NCBI GenBank assembly: GCA_013203145.1
Contig: JABMOV010000144.1
Coordinates: 1-37,822 of the forward strand
DNA length: 37,822 nt
DNA from: Fidelibacterota bacterium
Lineage (GTDB): Bacteria > Fidelibacterota > Marinisomatia > Marinisomatales > JABMOV01
Direction of reading: 5' to 3'
Within the stretch, counting starts at the first letter, position 1. The number at the start of each line of letters is the position of its first letter. Positions 1-7,192 of the stretch are shown piece after piece. The notes below the pieces were generated by a model, which was not told where the DNA came from, searched no databases, and saw only the letters and a program-made list of their open reading frames with translations. The translations under genes were made by a program, and so were the position numbers.

Positions 1-1
1 C

Positions 2-178
2 TGCTGGGGGAATTTCAAGACTCGCGAGGATGCAGAAAAACGGTTTGAAACTATTCCACCGTGGTTTGCAGAAAATGGCCTGGTACCTATGGTTCGACCA
101 TTGTTTAAAATTGATCGTCTTACAAGATTATCCCTGACTCGACTTATAATTGAAAACGATCATGTGAAAAGAGAGTAG
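2..178 (+). CDS. C-terminal fragment of an unidentified protein
   Basis: An open frame enters from the left edge and ends at a TAG at 176-178, giving the last 58 residues of a protein. The other two forward frames are broken by stops. The visible part is mixed charged and hydrophobic, with an IPPWFAENGLVP stretch followed by a basic region rich in Leu and Arg. It shows no signal peptide, membrane segment or cysteine cluster. I do not recognise the family. The 78-nt inverted repeat begins 8 bases after the stop, so this gene marks the left boundary of the HNH cassette-like unit. Confidence 0.55.
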   Translation, partial: CWGNFKTREDAEKRFETIPPWFAENGLVPMVRPLFKIDRLTRLSLTRLIIENDHVKRE

Positions 179-186
179 CGCGATGG

Positions 187-264
187 ATGTGCGACGCACT
201 GCTTATTATATTGGTATGTTTCATTTTTTTGTTCTGACCACCATCATGAAAGTGCGTCGCACAT
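187..264. repeat. 78-nt inverted-repeat element, copy 1
   Basis: Two perfect 14-nt inverted arms, 187-200 and 251-264 (ATGTGCGACGCACT and its complement), enclose exactly 50 nt. Each arm is itself nearly palindromic around GTGCG-N-CGCAC. The spacer contains a T-run (TTTCATTTTTTTG) and CATCAT. The same arrangement and size recurs at 992-1069 with a similar spacer, so the two form a repeat family flanking the HNH gene. It could be a REP/MITE-like or recombination element, or a large terminator-like hairpin. Confidence 0.75.
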
Positions 265-342
265 TAGAGCTATGACGATTTTGAATCATCATAAAAACGG
301 AAATTTTATATCAAAAAGAACTAAATCAAATAAGGAAAATTT

Positions 343-981
343 ATGAACACATTTTTAACTATATTTGTTTTTGCATTGATTTTCATTGTAGTCATGTATT
401 ACTCTAAAAAATCCATAGAGAGAGATCAAAAAGACAAAAAAGAAAGAGAGGAAATAGAAGAAAACCGAAAAAAGAACCTGCGTGATTTGTGGTCTTCAAT
501 ATTAAAGATAGTGGAAACTGATTTTAAGTGGGATGTGTGTAGTAGATGTAATGACCAATCAGTGTCTTTCTTAAAATTCAATTCTGTCGGCACTTCCGTA
601 TATGTTGAGTGTAAGACATGTGAGAAAAAAACTTGGTATAAAGCGAAAGGAGGTTTTGAGAAAGGACAAGAAATAGTTGATATGTGGGAAGAAACAAAAA
701 ACCTTACTGACCTTATCGGTAATGAAGGAGAAACTGATAATTATTATATGACTTCGGAAGTGGAAGATGAATTAAATAAAGACCATCGAAAATCAATCCC
801 CCAAACTGTAAAAGATCAAGTTTGGAATAGAGACGGAGGAAAATGTGTTGAGTGTGGTAGTGATAAAAAAATAGAGTTTGACCATATAATTCCTTATTCC
901 AAGGGGGGCTCTAACACATATAGAAACCTTCAATTACTTTGTGAGAACTGTAATCGTAAAAAATCAGATAAAATAGGATAA
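343..981 (+). CDS. Membrane-anchored HNH endonuclease family protein
   Basis: This 212-residue protein has three visible parts. Residues 1-21 form one hydrophobic transmembrane or signal-anchor helix. Residues 23-50 are highly charged and probably helical. Residues about 66-97 carry two Cys-x2-Cys pairs (CSRC and CKTC) in a zinc-ribbon arrangement. Residues about 152-212 form an HNH nuclease domain: Cys-x2-Cys (CVEC), the FDHIIP core with its metal-binding His, GG, the Asn of YRNLQLLC, and CENCNRKK. It is of the McrA/phage HNH type. The ATG has a good AGGA ribosome site about 7 bases upstream. It is monocistronic and lies between two copies of a 78-nt hairpin repeat. The substrate is unknown. 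Restriction, competence and mobile-element roles are all possible, and the membrane anchor is unusual for the family. Confidence 0.8.
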   Translation: MNTFLTIFVFALIFIVVMYYSKKSIERDQKDKKEREEIEENRKKNLRDLWSSILKIVETDFKWDVCSRCNDQSVSFLKFNSVGTSVYVECKTCEKKTWYKAKGGFEKGQEIVDMWEETKNLTDLIGNEGETDNYYMTSEVEDELNKDHRKSIPQTVKDQVWNRDGGKCVECGSDKKIEFDHIIPYSKGGSNTYRNLQLLCENCNRKKSDKIG

Positions 982-991
982 ATAAAAAGAG

Positions 992-1069
992 AGGTGCGAC
1001 GCACTACCTGTTAGGTTTGTACGGCTCATTTTTTAGTACTGTACATCATCAAGTAAGTGCGTAGCACCT
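992..1069. repeat. 78-nt inverted-repeat element, copy 2
   Basis: Arms 992-1005 (AGGTGCGACGCACT) and 1056-1069 pair over 14 nt with one mismatch and enclose exactly 50 nt, the same geometry as 187-264. The spacer shares the TCATTTTTT, CTG and CATCA blocks with copy 1. It begins 10 bases after the stop of the HNH gene and ends 19 bases before the HAD gene, so it may also act as the HNH gene's transcription end. The two copies are 805 bp apart, start to start. Confidence 0.75.
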
Positions 1070-1088
1070 TGGATTGCTGTAATTAACA

Positions 1089-1760
1089 ATGAAGAAAAAA
1101 CTTTATCTATTTGATATTGACGGGACATTATTGTCCCCGGGTCCTGGCGCAAGGCGGATTATTAATCGGGTTATTGAAAAAGCAATTGGTCATAATCCCG
1201 ATTTGCAGATTGCTGACGTTGCTGGCTTGACAGATTTGGTCATCATTCGAAATGCACTTCGAAAACATGGCGTTAATGGTGATATCAATGTTATCGTGAA
1301 TCACGTCTTGAATGAATATTTGGATGAGTTTTCCCATGAATATTCAAAATCGGATAAACCATTTACATATGATGACGCTTTGCGATTATTGGATTATGTA
1401 GAGAGTCAAAACCATCCCGTAGGCCTATTAACGGGCAATGTACGGAAAGGCGCACAAATCAAACTTAGGGAATTTGATCTGTTTGATAGATTCCCATTTG
1501 GTGCCTTTGGCGATGATGCAGAAGATCGCATGGGATTGCCTGCAGTGGCTCGTGAACGAGCGTGGGATGTGCTAGGAGAAGCATATCGTTACGAAGATAT
1601 GATCATCGTTGGGGACACATCTCATGATGCAAAAGTTGCTACGGAACATGGAATGGAATCCATTATTGTTTGTCGTTATCCAGAGTGGAAGAACGATATC
1701 ATAGATGCTGGGGCTACAATAGTTGTTGAATCCCTGGATTCAGTCATAGAAAAACATTGA
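1089..1760 (+). CDS. HAD-superfamily hydrolase (phosphoglycolate phosphatase-like)
   Basis: This 223-residue cytosolic phosphatase belongs to the haloacid dehalogenase superfamily. Motif I is FDIDGTLL at residues 8-15, with the nucleophile Asp9 and the acid/base Asp11. Motif II is the Thr of LLTGN near residue 115, a Lys near 124 can serve as motif III, and motif IV is GDTSHD near residue 175. The helical cap lies between motifs I and II, as in the Gph/PgmB subgroup. The substrate cannot be read from sequence. It is followed 9 bases later by a membrane-protein gene with a GAGGAA ribosome site, so the two are probably co-transcribed. Confidence 0.88.
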   Translation: MKKKLYLFDIDGTLLSPGPGARRIINRVIEKAIGHNPDLQIADVAGLTDLVIIRNALRKHGVNGDINVIVNHVLNEYLDEFSHEYSKSDKPFTYDDALRLLDYVESQNHPVGLLTGNVRKGAQIKLREFDLFDRFPFGAFGDDAEDRMGLPAVARERAWDVLGEAYRYEDMIIVGDTSHDAKVATEHGMESIIVCRYPEWKNDIIDAGATIVVESLDSVIEKH

Positions 1761-1769
1761 GAGGAACAC

Positions 1770-2177
1770 ATGATATTTCCAATATTAAAATCAATTCACA
1801 TTTTATTCATTGCAACCTGGTTTGGCCTGGTTGTTACCTTAGAGTTCATGTGGAAGAAGTCAGATTATCTTAAAGAAAAACCGATTCAGCAATTAAGTTT
1901 ATTTCTGGTAAAGCGGCTGGAATTCATTGTTGGACTTTTCGTATTAATAACCGGACTCCTGATGATATTTTATGATCCTTCATTTTTCAAATTTGGTTGG
2001 CTCCATGTTAAGATCACCATTTGGGTAATTGTGTTTGGAATGGGGCATATGGTGCGTAGTCGATTGGAAAAAATTCAGGCAGGAACGGATCATGCCAAAG
2101 CACTAGTAAATCTGAATAGGATAGTATTGTTCGGATTAATTCTTGCGATATTTATGGTTGAATTAAAACCGTTCTAA
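1770..2177 (+). CDS. HemJ/CopD-like four-helix membrane protein
   Basis: This 135-residue polytopic protein has about four hydrophobic segments (residues 5-25, 48-66, 76-96 and 115-132). The first helix carries a His (KSIHILFIATWFG) and the third starts with HVK. Conserved helix-borne His and Lys residues at these places are typical of the CopD/HemJ (UPF0093) type of small membrane protein, whose HemJ members oxidise protoporphyrinogen IX. The resemblance is by pattern only, so neither a heme-biosynthesis nor a copper role is established. It follows the HAD gene by 9 bases, and its TAA overlaps the TAG of the convergent kinase gene (2174-2177). Confidence 0.65.
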   Translation: MIFPILKSIHILFIATWFGLVVTLEFMWKKSDYLKEKPIQQLSLFLVKRLEFIVGLFVLITGLLMIFYDPSFFKFGWLHVKITIWVIVFGMGHMVRSRLEKIQAGTDHAKALVNLNRIVLFGLILAIFMVELKPF

Positions 2178-3637
2178 TTATTGAGACGAATGCCAGCGAT
2201 TGCTAAGGCATCCTTCCAATCGCCAATTTTTTCAGCACGTAAATCAGAATTCATTTCAGGATTAAAAACCACATCGCAATGTGATGCGGAAATATCAGTT
2301 CCTGCATGATCTAAATGATACAATAGTTGAAAAACGCCCATGGCTGTACGATCCTTTACAGCAGAATGCCCAATGGGACGCTGGAGCAAATCAGCGATAA
2401 ACTGTAAAAGAGAAGAACGTGAACCACCGCCACTGGCTGTGATCATAGAATCGTCATTAGTTAACGATTCTTTCATGGATTGAATAATATCGTAAACCAA
2501 AAATCCGACAGACTCCATCCCTGCGCGTACAATTTCGTCATCATTTGATGTGTTCAATTTATACTGAACGGTTTCAAATTGATCTGTCCAGTATGGCGCA
2601 GCTAATCCAATAAATCCGGGAATTAATACACCACTTGTCGTTTGATGTTCTGAGCGCTCATTCCACATCATTTTATTGTGAGGGATTCCCAGTTCTTCTT
2701 CCAACCAATAAAAGAGTGAATTGCATGCATTAATGGTACCCTCCAATAAATAATATTGGCTTTTATTATCTGATGTAAGCACACTCGATAAAAGTTCTGG
2801 AATATGGAGCGGTGTTTGTCCTGAATTAAATTGTACAGATCCAGACGTGCCAAAGTTCATTGCTAAAGAATTTGGCGCGATTCCCCCTTGCCCAATTAAT
2901 GCTGCTTGTTGATCTCCAATTACACAACTTAGTGGAAAGCTAATACCGTCAATGGTCAACGTGCCGAATTCTCCTACAGTTGTGGCTAAAGGAGGTAGAG
3001 AATCCGGGTTTACATGAAATAATGTCATGAGCTCGTTAGACCACGAAACAGAATCAATATCCATCAGGATTGATCTACCTGCGATGGATTCATCAACACA
3101 GGCAATGTCTGAAAACTTATGAGTGAGATACGCGCTGAGGGGACCAAACCACGCCTTTCCACTGTCGACCTTTTGTTTTAATCCCGCATCCTGTTCGACG
3201 AGATATTGATATTTGGGTCCACCAAAATGAGCACTCAAGGGTGTCCCGGTTATGGCGCGAACTTGTTCGGCGTATTCCTGCAGATTATTAACAATATCAT
3301 TGGCGCGACTATCCTGCCAATTCAGGGCTGGCGTTAAGGGTTCTTTTGTTTCTTTATCCCAAAAGAGAAAGGTGGATCTTTGAACAGTAAATCCGCAGCG
3401 AAGAATATGTCCATGATTTCTTTTTACAAATTTTACTGCTGATTGCAGAAGTGAATTACAGGCCTTAAATGTTTCGTTGGCGTCACATTCAACATGAAAA
3501 GGTGCGGGACGATGTAATTCATGCTTAATACGTTTTGTGAATTCAATTTTACCCGCAGAAGATATTGCGAAAACTTTTGAAGAGGACGTTCCTGAATCCA
3601 GGATGAGATAGTAGTCTGTGGGTGTCGAAGATGGCAT
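2174..3637 (-). CDS. FGGY-family carbohydrate kinase (glycerol kinase-like)
   Basis: This 487-residue ATP-dependent sugar or polyol kinase is of normal family length. The N-terminal domain opens with the phosphate-binding loop LILDSGTSSSKV. QRSTFLFWDKET and NWQDSRA resemble the matching stretches of glycerol kinase. The start of the C-terminal domain has GDQQAALIGQ, whose Asp is the catalytic base in GlpK, followed by MNFGTSGS (phosphate 2) and the adenosine motif ASGGGSRS near residue 402. The phosphorylated substrate is uncertain; glycerol, xylulose and a related polyol all remain possible. No transporter or glycerol-3-phosphate dehydrogenase gene lies beside it. Its stop overlaps the stop of the opposite-strand membrane-protein gene. 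Confidence 0.85.
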   Translation of the reverse strand: MPSSTPTDYYLILDSGTSSSKVFAISSAGKIEFTKRIKHELHRPAPFHVECDANETFKACNSLLQSAVKFVKRNHGHILRCGFTVQRSTFLFWDKETKEPLTPALNWQDSRANDIVNNLQEYAEQVRAITGTPLSAHFGGPKYQYLVEQDAGLKQKVDSGKAWFGPLSAYLTHKFSDIACVDESIAGRSILMDIDSVSWSNELMTLFHVNPDSLPPLATTVGEFGTLTIDGISFPLSCVIGDQQAALIGQGGIAPNSLAMNFGTSGSVQFNSGQTPLHIPELLSSVLTSDNKSQYYLLEGTINACNSLFYWLEEELGIPHNKMMWNERSEHQTTSGVLIPGFIGLAAPYWTDQFETVQYKLNTSNDDEIVRAGMESVGFLVYDIIQSMKESLTNDDSMITASGGGSRSSLLQFIADLLQRPIGHSAVKDRTAMGVFQLLYHLDHAGTDISASHCDVVFNPEMNSDLRAEKIGDWKDALAIAGIRLNN

Positions 3638-3750
3638 GGGTGAAGTTTTAAAGTTTAGTGATCAAGTTACAAGGAAAAATATTTGATGGAACATGGATCA
3701 TATAACATGGAAAAGGCAGCATAATTAGAGAACCCCAAATGGTAGCACAT

Positions 3751-3778
3751 CTTCCATCTACCATCTTCCATCTACCAT
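3751..3778 (+). repeat. Two perfect 14-bp tandem repeats upstream of crcB
   Basis: CTTCCATCTACCAT occurs twice in direct succession (3751-3764 and 3765-3778), in the leader between the divergent kinase and crcB genes. A similar pyrimidine-rich repeat (CATCTCC, three copies) precedes the methyltransferase gene at 36114. Both tracts are followed directly by a TAAWTTCCGC-type block. Confidence 0.6.
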
Positions 3779-3780
3779 CC

Positions 3781-3793
3781 TTAATATCCGCGC
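3781..3793 (+). promoter_or_regulatory. Candidate promoter element upstream of crcB
   Basis: TTAATATCCGCGC matches the block found at 12648, 15060 and 36102 (TAAWTTYNNCCCGC). It resembles the Bacteroidetes -7 element TAnnTTTG. No convincing -33 element was identified, so the promoter role is inferred from recurrence and position. Confidence 0.3.
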
Positions 3794-3813
3794 TTCTTAA
3801 TGAAACAAAATCA

Positions 3814-4191
3814 ATGAAATGGATCATCATAGGAACCGGGGGCTTTGTGGGCTCCATATTACGCTACGTGGTTAGTGGCTGGGCCGGGCAATTCGGCGGA
3901 TCCTACTCATTGCCCATTGGCACCATAACAGTAAATGTGTTGGGCAGCCTTCTCATCGGATTATTATTTGGTCTTTCCGATCTTCGCGGATGGTTCTCAC
4001 CAGAATTAAGACTTCTGATTTTTGTAGGATTTCTTGGTGGATTTACGACTTTCTCCACATTCAGTTTAGACACCTTGCATTATCTCAGAGATGGCCAATG
4101 GTGGCAGGGATTGTCACACGTCATCCTGCATTTGTTTTTATGTATTTCCGCTGTTGTTGGCGGGTTTTTGTTGTCTAAAACTCTGGTTTAG
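3814..4191 (+). CDS. crcB: CrcB/Fluc fluoride ion channel
   Basis: This 125-residue inner-membrane protein has four hydrophobic helices and exports fluoride as a dual-topology dimer in characterised homologues. Family signatures are visible: GGFVGSILRYVVSG at the start, TITVNVLGSLLIGLLFG in helix 2 with the pore-region Asn, and FVGFLGGFTTFSTFS in helix 3, which holds the conserved Phe and Thr/Ser track. I placed the start at the ATG at 3814. The frame stays open upstream to 3739, but those 25 residues would be encoded by the tandem pyrimidine repeat and are not part of CrcB proteins. No fluoride riboswitch was recognisable upstream. The stop overlaps that of the convergent MFS gene (4188-4191). 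Confidence 0.92.
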   Translation: MKWIIIGTGGFVGSILRYVVSGWAGQFGGSYSLPIGTITVNVLGSLLIGLLFGLSDLRGWFSPELRLLIFVGFLGGFTTFSTFSLDTLHYLRDGQWWQGLSHVILHLFLCISAVVGGFLLSKTLV

Positions 4192-5384
4192 TGGTGCCGC
4201 ATCTTTGGATGCATCCATCCGATTACACCACATAATGCCGCACCAATTCCAATCCAGAAAAATATTACATTTATTTCCACGACTGTAGCAATTATTCCCA
4301 CCAGAGCTGAGGAAATCGCCGTGACTCCAACCACCGATAAATGAACCATGGAAAACATACGTCCATGATACGAATTCGGTGAATGTTTTTGGATCAGGGC
4401 TGTTCGGCTGACGGTAATAAGCGGTATTCCAATTCCATGTAAAAAGATAAATATCCAGGCGGCGTGGATGTTTGTGACCCAATAAAACATGGAATAGGTT
4501 AAGCCATCCAAAACCATTCCCACTAAAAGGAGAACACCGGACGAAAATCGATTCCCAAATAGATAAACAAATAATGATCCTGCCAGCATTCCCAGAGCCA
4601 TGAAAGATTCCACTAGGGCGTAGTCAGAAATGCCGCCAGAGAAAACATCTTTTACTAATATCGGCATTCCCACCAAAGCAGGCCCCATAATGAACATATT
4701 GTTAATTATGGTAATGACAAGAAGAAAGCCCAAGAAGGGATGATCTGCGACATAACGAAGTCCGTTAACCAACTCTTTAAAAGTGCTATGATGTTCAGGC
4801 TTGATTTGCTCAAGCTTTGGTTTTTTCACAAAACGTAAAACGATTATAGCGATAATGAAAGATCCAGCATCAGCCATAAACAAAGTGTCTATGGAGATCC
4901 AATTAAGCATAATACCAGCAAGCGCGGGACCCATAAACCAGGCGAATTGCTGTGAAGTAGATATAATAGAATTAACACGAAGGAGATGTTTTTCTTCAAC
5001 GATTTCAGGAATAAAGGCATTCAAGGATGGAGGGAACAAGGTTCCGAATGATGCCCGAACAAATGCTAAAACCCCAAACAAAAGGGCTTGTTCATGTCCC
5101 AGATAAATAAGAACGGGTATAAGAATGACTGTAGCCGCTTGGCTGATATTTGCCAGAATCATCAAGCTCATTCGTTTATGTTTATCCACAAGTACGCCAG
5201 CATACAAGCCGAAGAACATGGCCGGGATATACGCACTCATAGCGACCAATCCAGTAGCGACGGAAGAACCAGTAATATCCAGAATCAACCACATGAGTCC
5301 AATATGATATACAGCATCCCCAGCAGCGGAAATAGTTTGTGCTAACCACAGATAGAAGATGTTATGGCGAGTGACTGAATTCAT
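4188..5384 (-). CDS. MFS transporter (EntS/MFS_3-like exporter)
   Basis: This 398-residue inner-membrane protein has about 12 hydrophobic helices in two halves. The loop between helices 2 and 3 carries the MFS motif A-like GVLVDKHKRM. The beginning (LWLAQTISAAGDAVYHIGLMWLILDITGS) is typical of the MFS_3 exporters related to EntS and macrolide efflux pumps. The substrate is unknown; drug or siderophore export is the family's usual role. It stands alone on the minus strand, and its last codon overlaps the crcB stop. No regulator is coded beside it. Confidence 0.88.
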   Translation of the reverse strand: MNSVTRHNIFYLWLAQTISAAGDAVYHIGLMWLILDITGSSVATGLVAMSAYIPAMFFGLYAGVLVDKHKRMSLMILANISQAATVILIPVLIYLGHEQALLFGVLAFVRASFGTLFPPSLNAFIPEIVEEKHLLRVNSIISTSQQFAWFMGPALAGIMLNWISIDTLFMADAGSFIIAIIVLRFVKKPKLEQIKPEHHSTFKELVNGLRYVADHPFLGFLLVITIINNMFIMGPALVGMPILVKDVFSGGISDYALVESFMALGMLAGSLFVYLFGNRFSSGVLLLVGMVLDGLTYSMFYWVTNIHAAWIFIFLHGIGIPLITVSRTALIQKHSPNSYHGRMFSMVHLSVVGVTAISSALVGIIATVVEINVIFFWIGIGAALCGVIGWMHPKMRHH

Positions 5385-5521
5385 AAGGCTGGAGTTTCAA
5401 GGTTTATGGTTCAAGAATCAAGGGGAATCCTACAGTTCTATGGTAACAATAATATGAACCACCAAATTGTAGTTTCAAAAAATTGTTAATAGAGCTTGAT
5501 TGTTGAAAAGCGCGACTGTAC

Positions 5522-5545
5522 ATTCATCGCAACAATACGATGAAT
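5522..5545. promoter_or_regulatory. Probable ArsR operator overlapping the arsR start
   Basis: ATTCATCG (5522-5529) and CGATGAAT (5538-5545) form a perfect 8-bp inverted repeat with an 8-nt spacer. The right arm covers the arsR ATG at 5540. The half-site ACGATGAA recurs in front of arsP (5927-5934). Autorepression is the usual mode for ArsR regulators, so binding here would block their own transcription. No clear Shine-Dalgarno sequence precedes this ATG, which suggests a leaderless or very short leader mRNA. Confidence 0.6.
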
Positions 5546-5881
5546 AAACAAAAAAAATCAGCCGGGTCGATATCATGTGCAACTTCTTGTTGCACCTTAG
5601 AAATTTCAGGTACTAAGCAAAAAAAGTTGATGGGATTACTTAAAGCCATTAGCAATCCTACTCGCTTTGAGATATTAAAGTACCTTGTGAAACACCCTGG
5701 ATGTATTACCCTAAATTTTGTGGATCATCTACCAATAGCACAAGCTACAGTATCCCAGCATATGAAAGTATTGCGAGAAGCGGGCTGGATAGAAAGCACT
5801 TTGACGGGAACGGCAACGTGTTATAGCCTGAATGAATCTAATATTTTGTGGTTCAAAACAAAAATCGGAGAAATCTTTTGA
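5540..5881 (+). CDS. arsR: ArsR/SmtB-family metalloid-sensing repressor
   Basis: This 113-residue winged-helix repressor is of standard family length. Its recognition helix region is AQATVSQHMKVLREAGWI. The classical ELCVCDL arsenite site is absent; the equivalent stretch is GCITLNFVDHL. Instead there are Cys13, Cys17, Cys18 and Cys55. A pair near 15-16 plus Cys55 is, as I recall, the intersubunit As(III) site of the Corynebacterium glutamicum ArsR, so this is likely an arsenite sensor of that type. It is the first gene of an operon with arsP and arsM. A perfect palindrome covers its start codon and another precedes arsP, both probable operators. Antimonite is an alternative inducer. Confidence 0.9.
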   Translation: MNKQKKSAGSISCATSCCTLEISGTKQKKLMGLLKAISNPTRFEILKYLVKHPGCITLNFVDHLPIAQATVSQHMKVLREAGWIESTLTGTATCYSLNESNILWFKTKIGEIF

Positions 5882-5915
5882 AAATGAAAGAGAATCCCTT
5901 TTTTTACATCAATAT

Positions 5916-5931
5916 ATCGTATATATACGAT
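5916..5931. promoter_or_regulatory. Second palindromic operator, between arsR and arsP
   Basis: ATCGTATATATACGAT is a perfect 16-bp palindrome 15 bases before the arsP ATG. With the following bases it contains ACGATGAA, the same half-site as at the arsR start. It probably binds ArsR and may control a second promoter or read-through into arsP-arsM. Confidence 0.6.
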
Positions 5932-5945
5932 GAAAGAATAAACTC

Positions 5946-7058
5946 ATGATAGAACAAGCAAAGCTAATTATTGAATTTATTGTGCAATCCTTTATTCACA
6001 TTTGGCCTTATCTCATTATTACAATTCCCATTGCCGTAGCTGTTAGTCTTACAGATTCTGCCAAATATGTTTCACGAATATTTCAAGGTAAGCCAATAAT
6101 CGCCATTCTATTAGCAGTTTTAGTCGGAGCATTCAGTCCTTTTTGTTCATGCGGTGTAATACCGGTTGTGGCATCATTGCTTATTGGCGGTGTACCGTTG
6201 GCTCCGGTTATGTCATTTTGGATAGCATCGCCATCTATGGACCCCGAAATATTCTTTCTGAGTGTAGGGGCTTTAGGGTGGGAGCTTGCAATTTGGAGAT
6301 TATTGGCTACATTAATTATCAGTCTGACGGCCGGCTTCGTAACACATTTTGCTATGAGGAAAAAATGGTTGGGTAAGGATATATTAAAAACTGCGCAAAC
6401 ACCGCGGATTAAAAGTCTACCGATCTTGATGAAAAAGGCGTGGAATTCCATAAAAACATGGTCAATAGTTCGGCCAATTATTTCAGAACAAACAATAGAA
6501 CCGGTATTATGCTGCGGATCAGTTTCAACAGACTTTACGACGTCCACAATTCATAAAAACAATGTAGAGCCGTACGCCCAAACGTTGAATAATAATACAA
6601 ATTCCTGCGAACCAAATTGTGAGAGTGATTCCTGTCGTAAAGACGAGTCACAAGTTTTCGTCAGCCGATTAGTTAAAGAAACGCTAAAGGCAACTACTCT
6701 AGTTGTAAAATTTATGTTTTTGGCGTTTTTCCTTGGGGCATTAATTACACTTTATGTTCCTGAAAATTTGATTACAAACCTTTTGGGCGGTCAAAGTTCA
6801 ACGACCATTATGATGGCTGCAATATTTGGAATACCTGTATATACAAGTAACCTTACGGCGTTACCTCTGATTGGAAGTTTATTGAATCAAGGAATGAATC
6901 CTGCGGCGGCGTTGGCATTCTTAGTTTCTGGGCCAATGACAACAATTCCAGCAATGGCGGCGGTTTGGGGGCTCGTCAGTAGGCGAGTATTTCTTCTCTA
7001 TGTTTCTTTCGCCTTGTTTGGCGCAATATTATTTGGAATGATATATAATGTATTATAA
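5946..7058 (+). CDS. arsP: ArsP-type permease (trivalent organoarsenical efflux)
   Basis: This 370-residue inner-membrane permease of the ArsP/YraQ (DUF318) family has about eight hydrophobic segments. The family hallmark FSPFCSCGVIPV is at residues 64-75, with Cys67 and Cys69, and GALITLYVPE plus the GIPVYTSNLTALPLI region form the second half. Characterised ArsP proteins export methylarsenite, which fits its position directly before arsM. A long hydrophilic loop (about residues 180-235) holds five cysteines: Cys189-Cys190 and Cys221, Cys225, Cys230. This suggests a cytosolic metalloid-docking segment. It lies 64 bases after arsR and is probably in the same regulon. A divalent-metal substrate, known for other members of the superfamily, cannot be excluded. 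Confidence 0.85.
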   Translation: MIEQAKLIIEFIVQSFIHIWPYLIITIPIAVAVSLTDSAKYVSRIFQGKPIIAILLAVLVGAFSPFCSCGVIPVVASLLIGGVPLAPVMSFWIASPSMDPEIFFLSVGALGWELAIWRLLATLIISLTAGFVTHFAMRKKWLGKDILKTAQTPRIKSLPILMKKAWNSIKTWSIVRPIISEQTIEPVLCCGSVSTDFTTSTIHKNNVEPYAQTLNNNTNSCEPNCESDSCRKDESQVFVSRLVKETLKATTLVVKFMFLAFFLGALITLYVPENLITNLLGGQSSTTIMMAAIFGIPVYTSNLTALPLIGSLLNQGMNPAAALAFLVSGPMTTIPAMAAVWGLVSRRVFLLYVSFALFGAILFGMIYNVL

Positions 7059-7192
7059 CCGATTTATAACTGAACATAATGACTTAACTCAATTCAAAAA
7101 GAAAGTTGTTTATTTATATGAGTTAAAGAATAAGGACATTTTTCTCAAAAATTATTTTAGAAACGAAAAACAATCAAAAAAGGAAATTCAAT

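Noticed and set aside
187..1069. Integron attC sites
   Set aside because: The elements lack the paired RYYYAAC and GTTRRRY cores at their ends. A GTTAGGT occurs only inside the spacer of copy 2 and not in copy 1, and no integron integrase is seen.
3638..3813. Fluoride riboswitch in front of crcB
   Set aside because: I could not find the conserved pseudoknot and GAUG/CUCCC-type blocks of the crcB motif. The leader is mainly a pyrimidine tandem repeat.
6083..6547. A 154-codon frame antisense to arsP
   Set aside because: It lies wholly opposite the conserved ArsP coding sequence and shows no domain or start signal.
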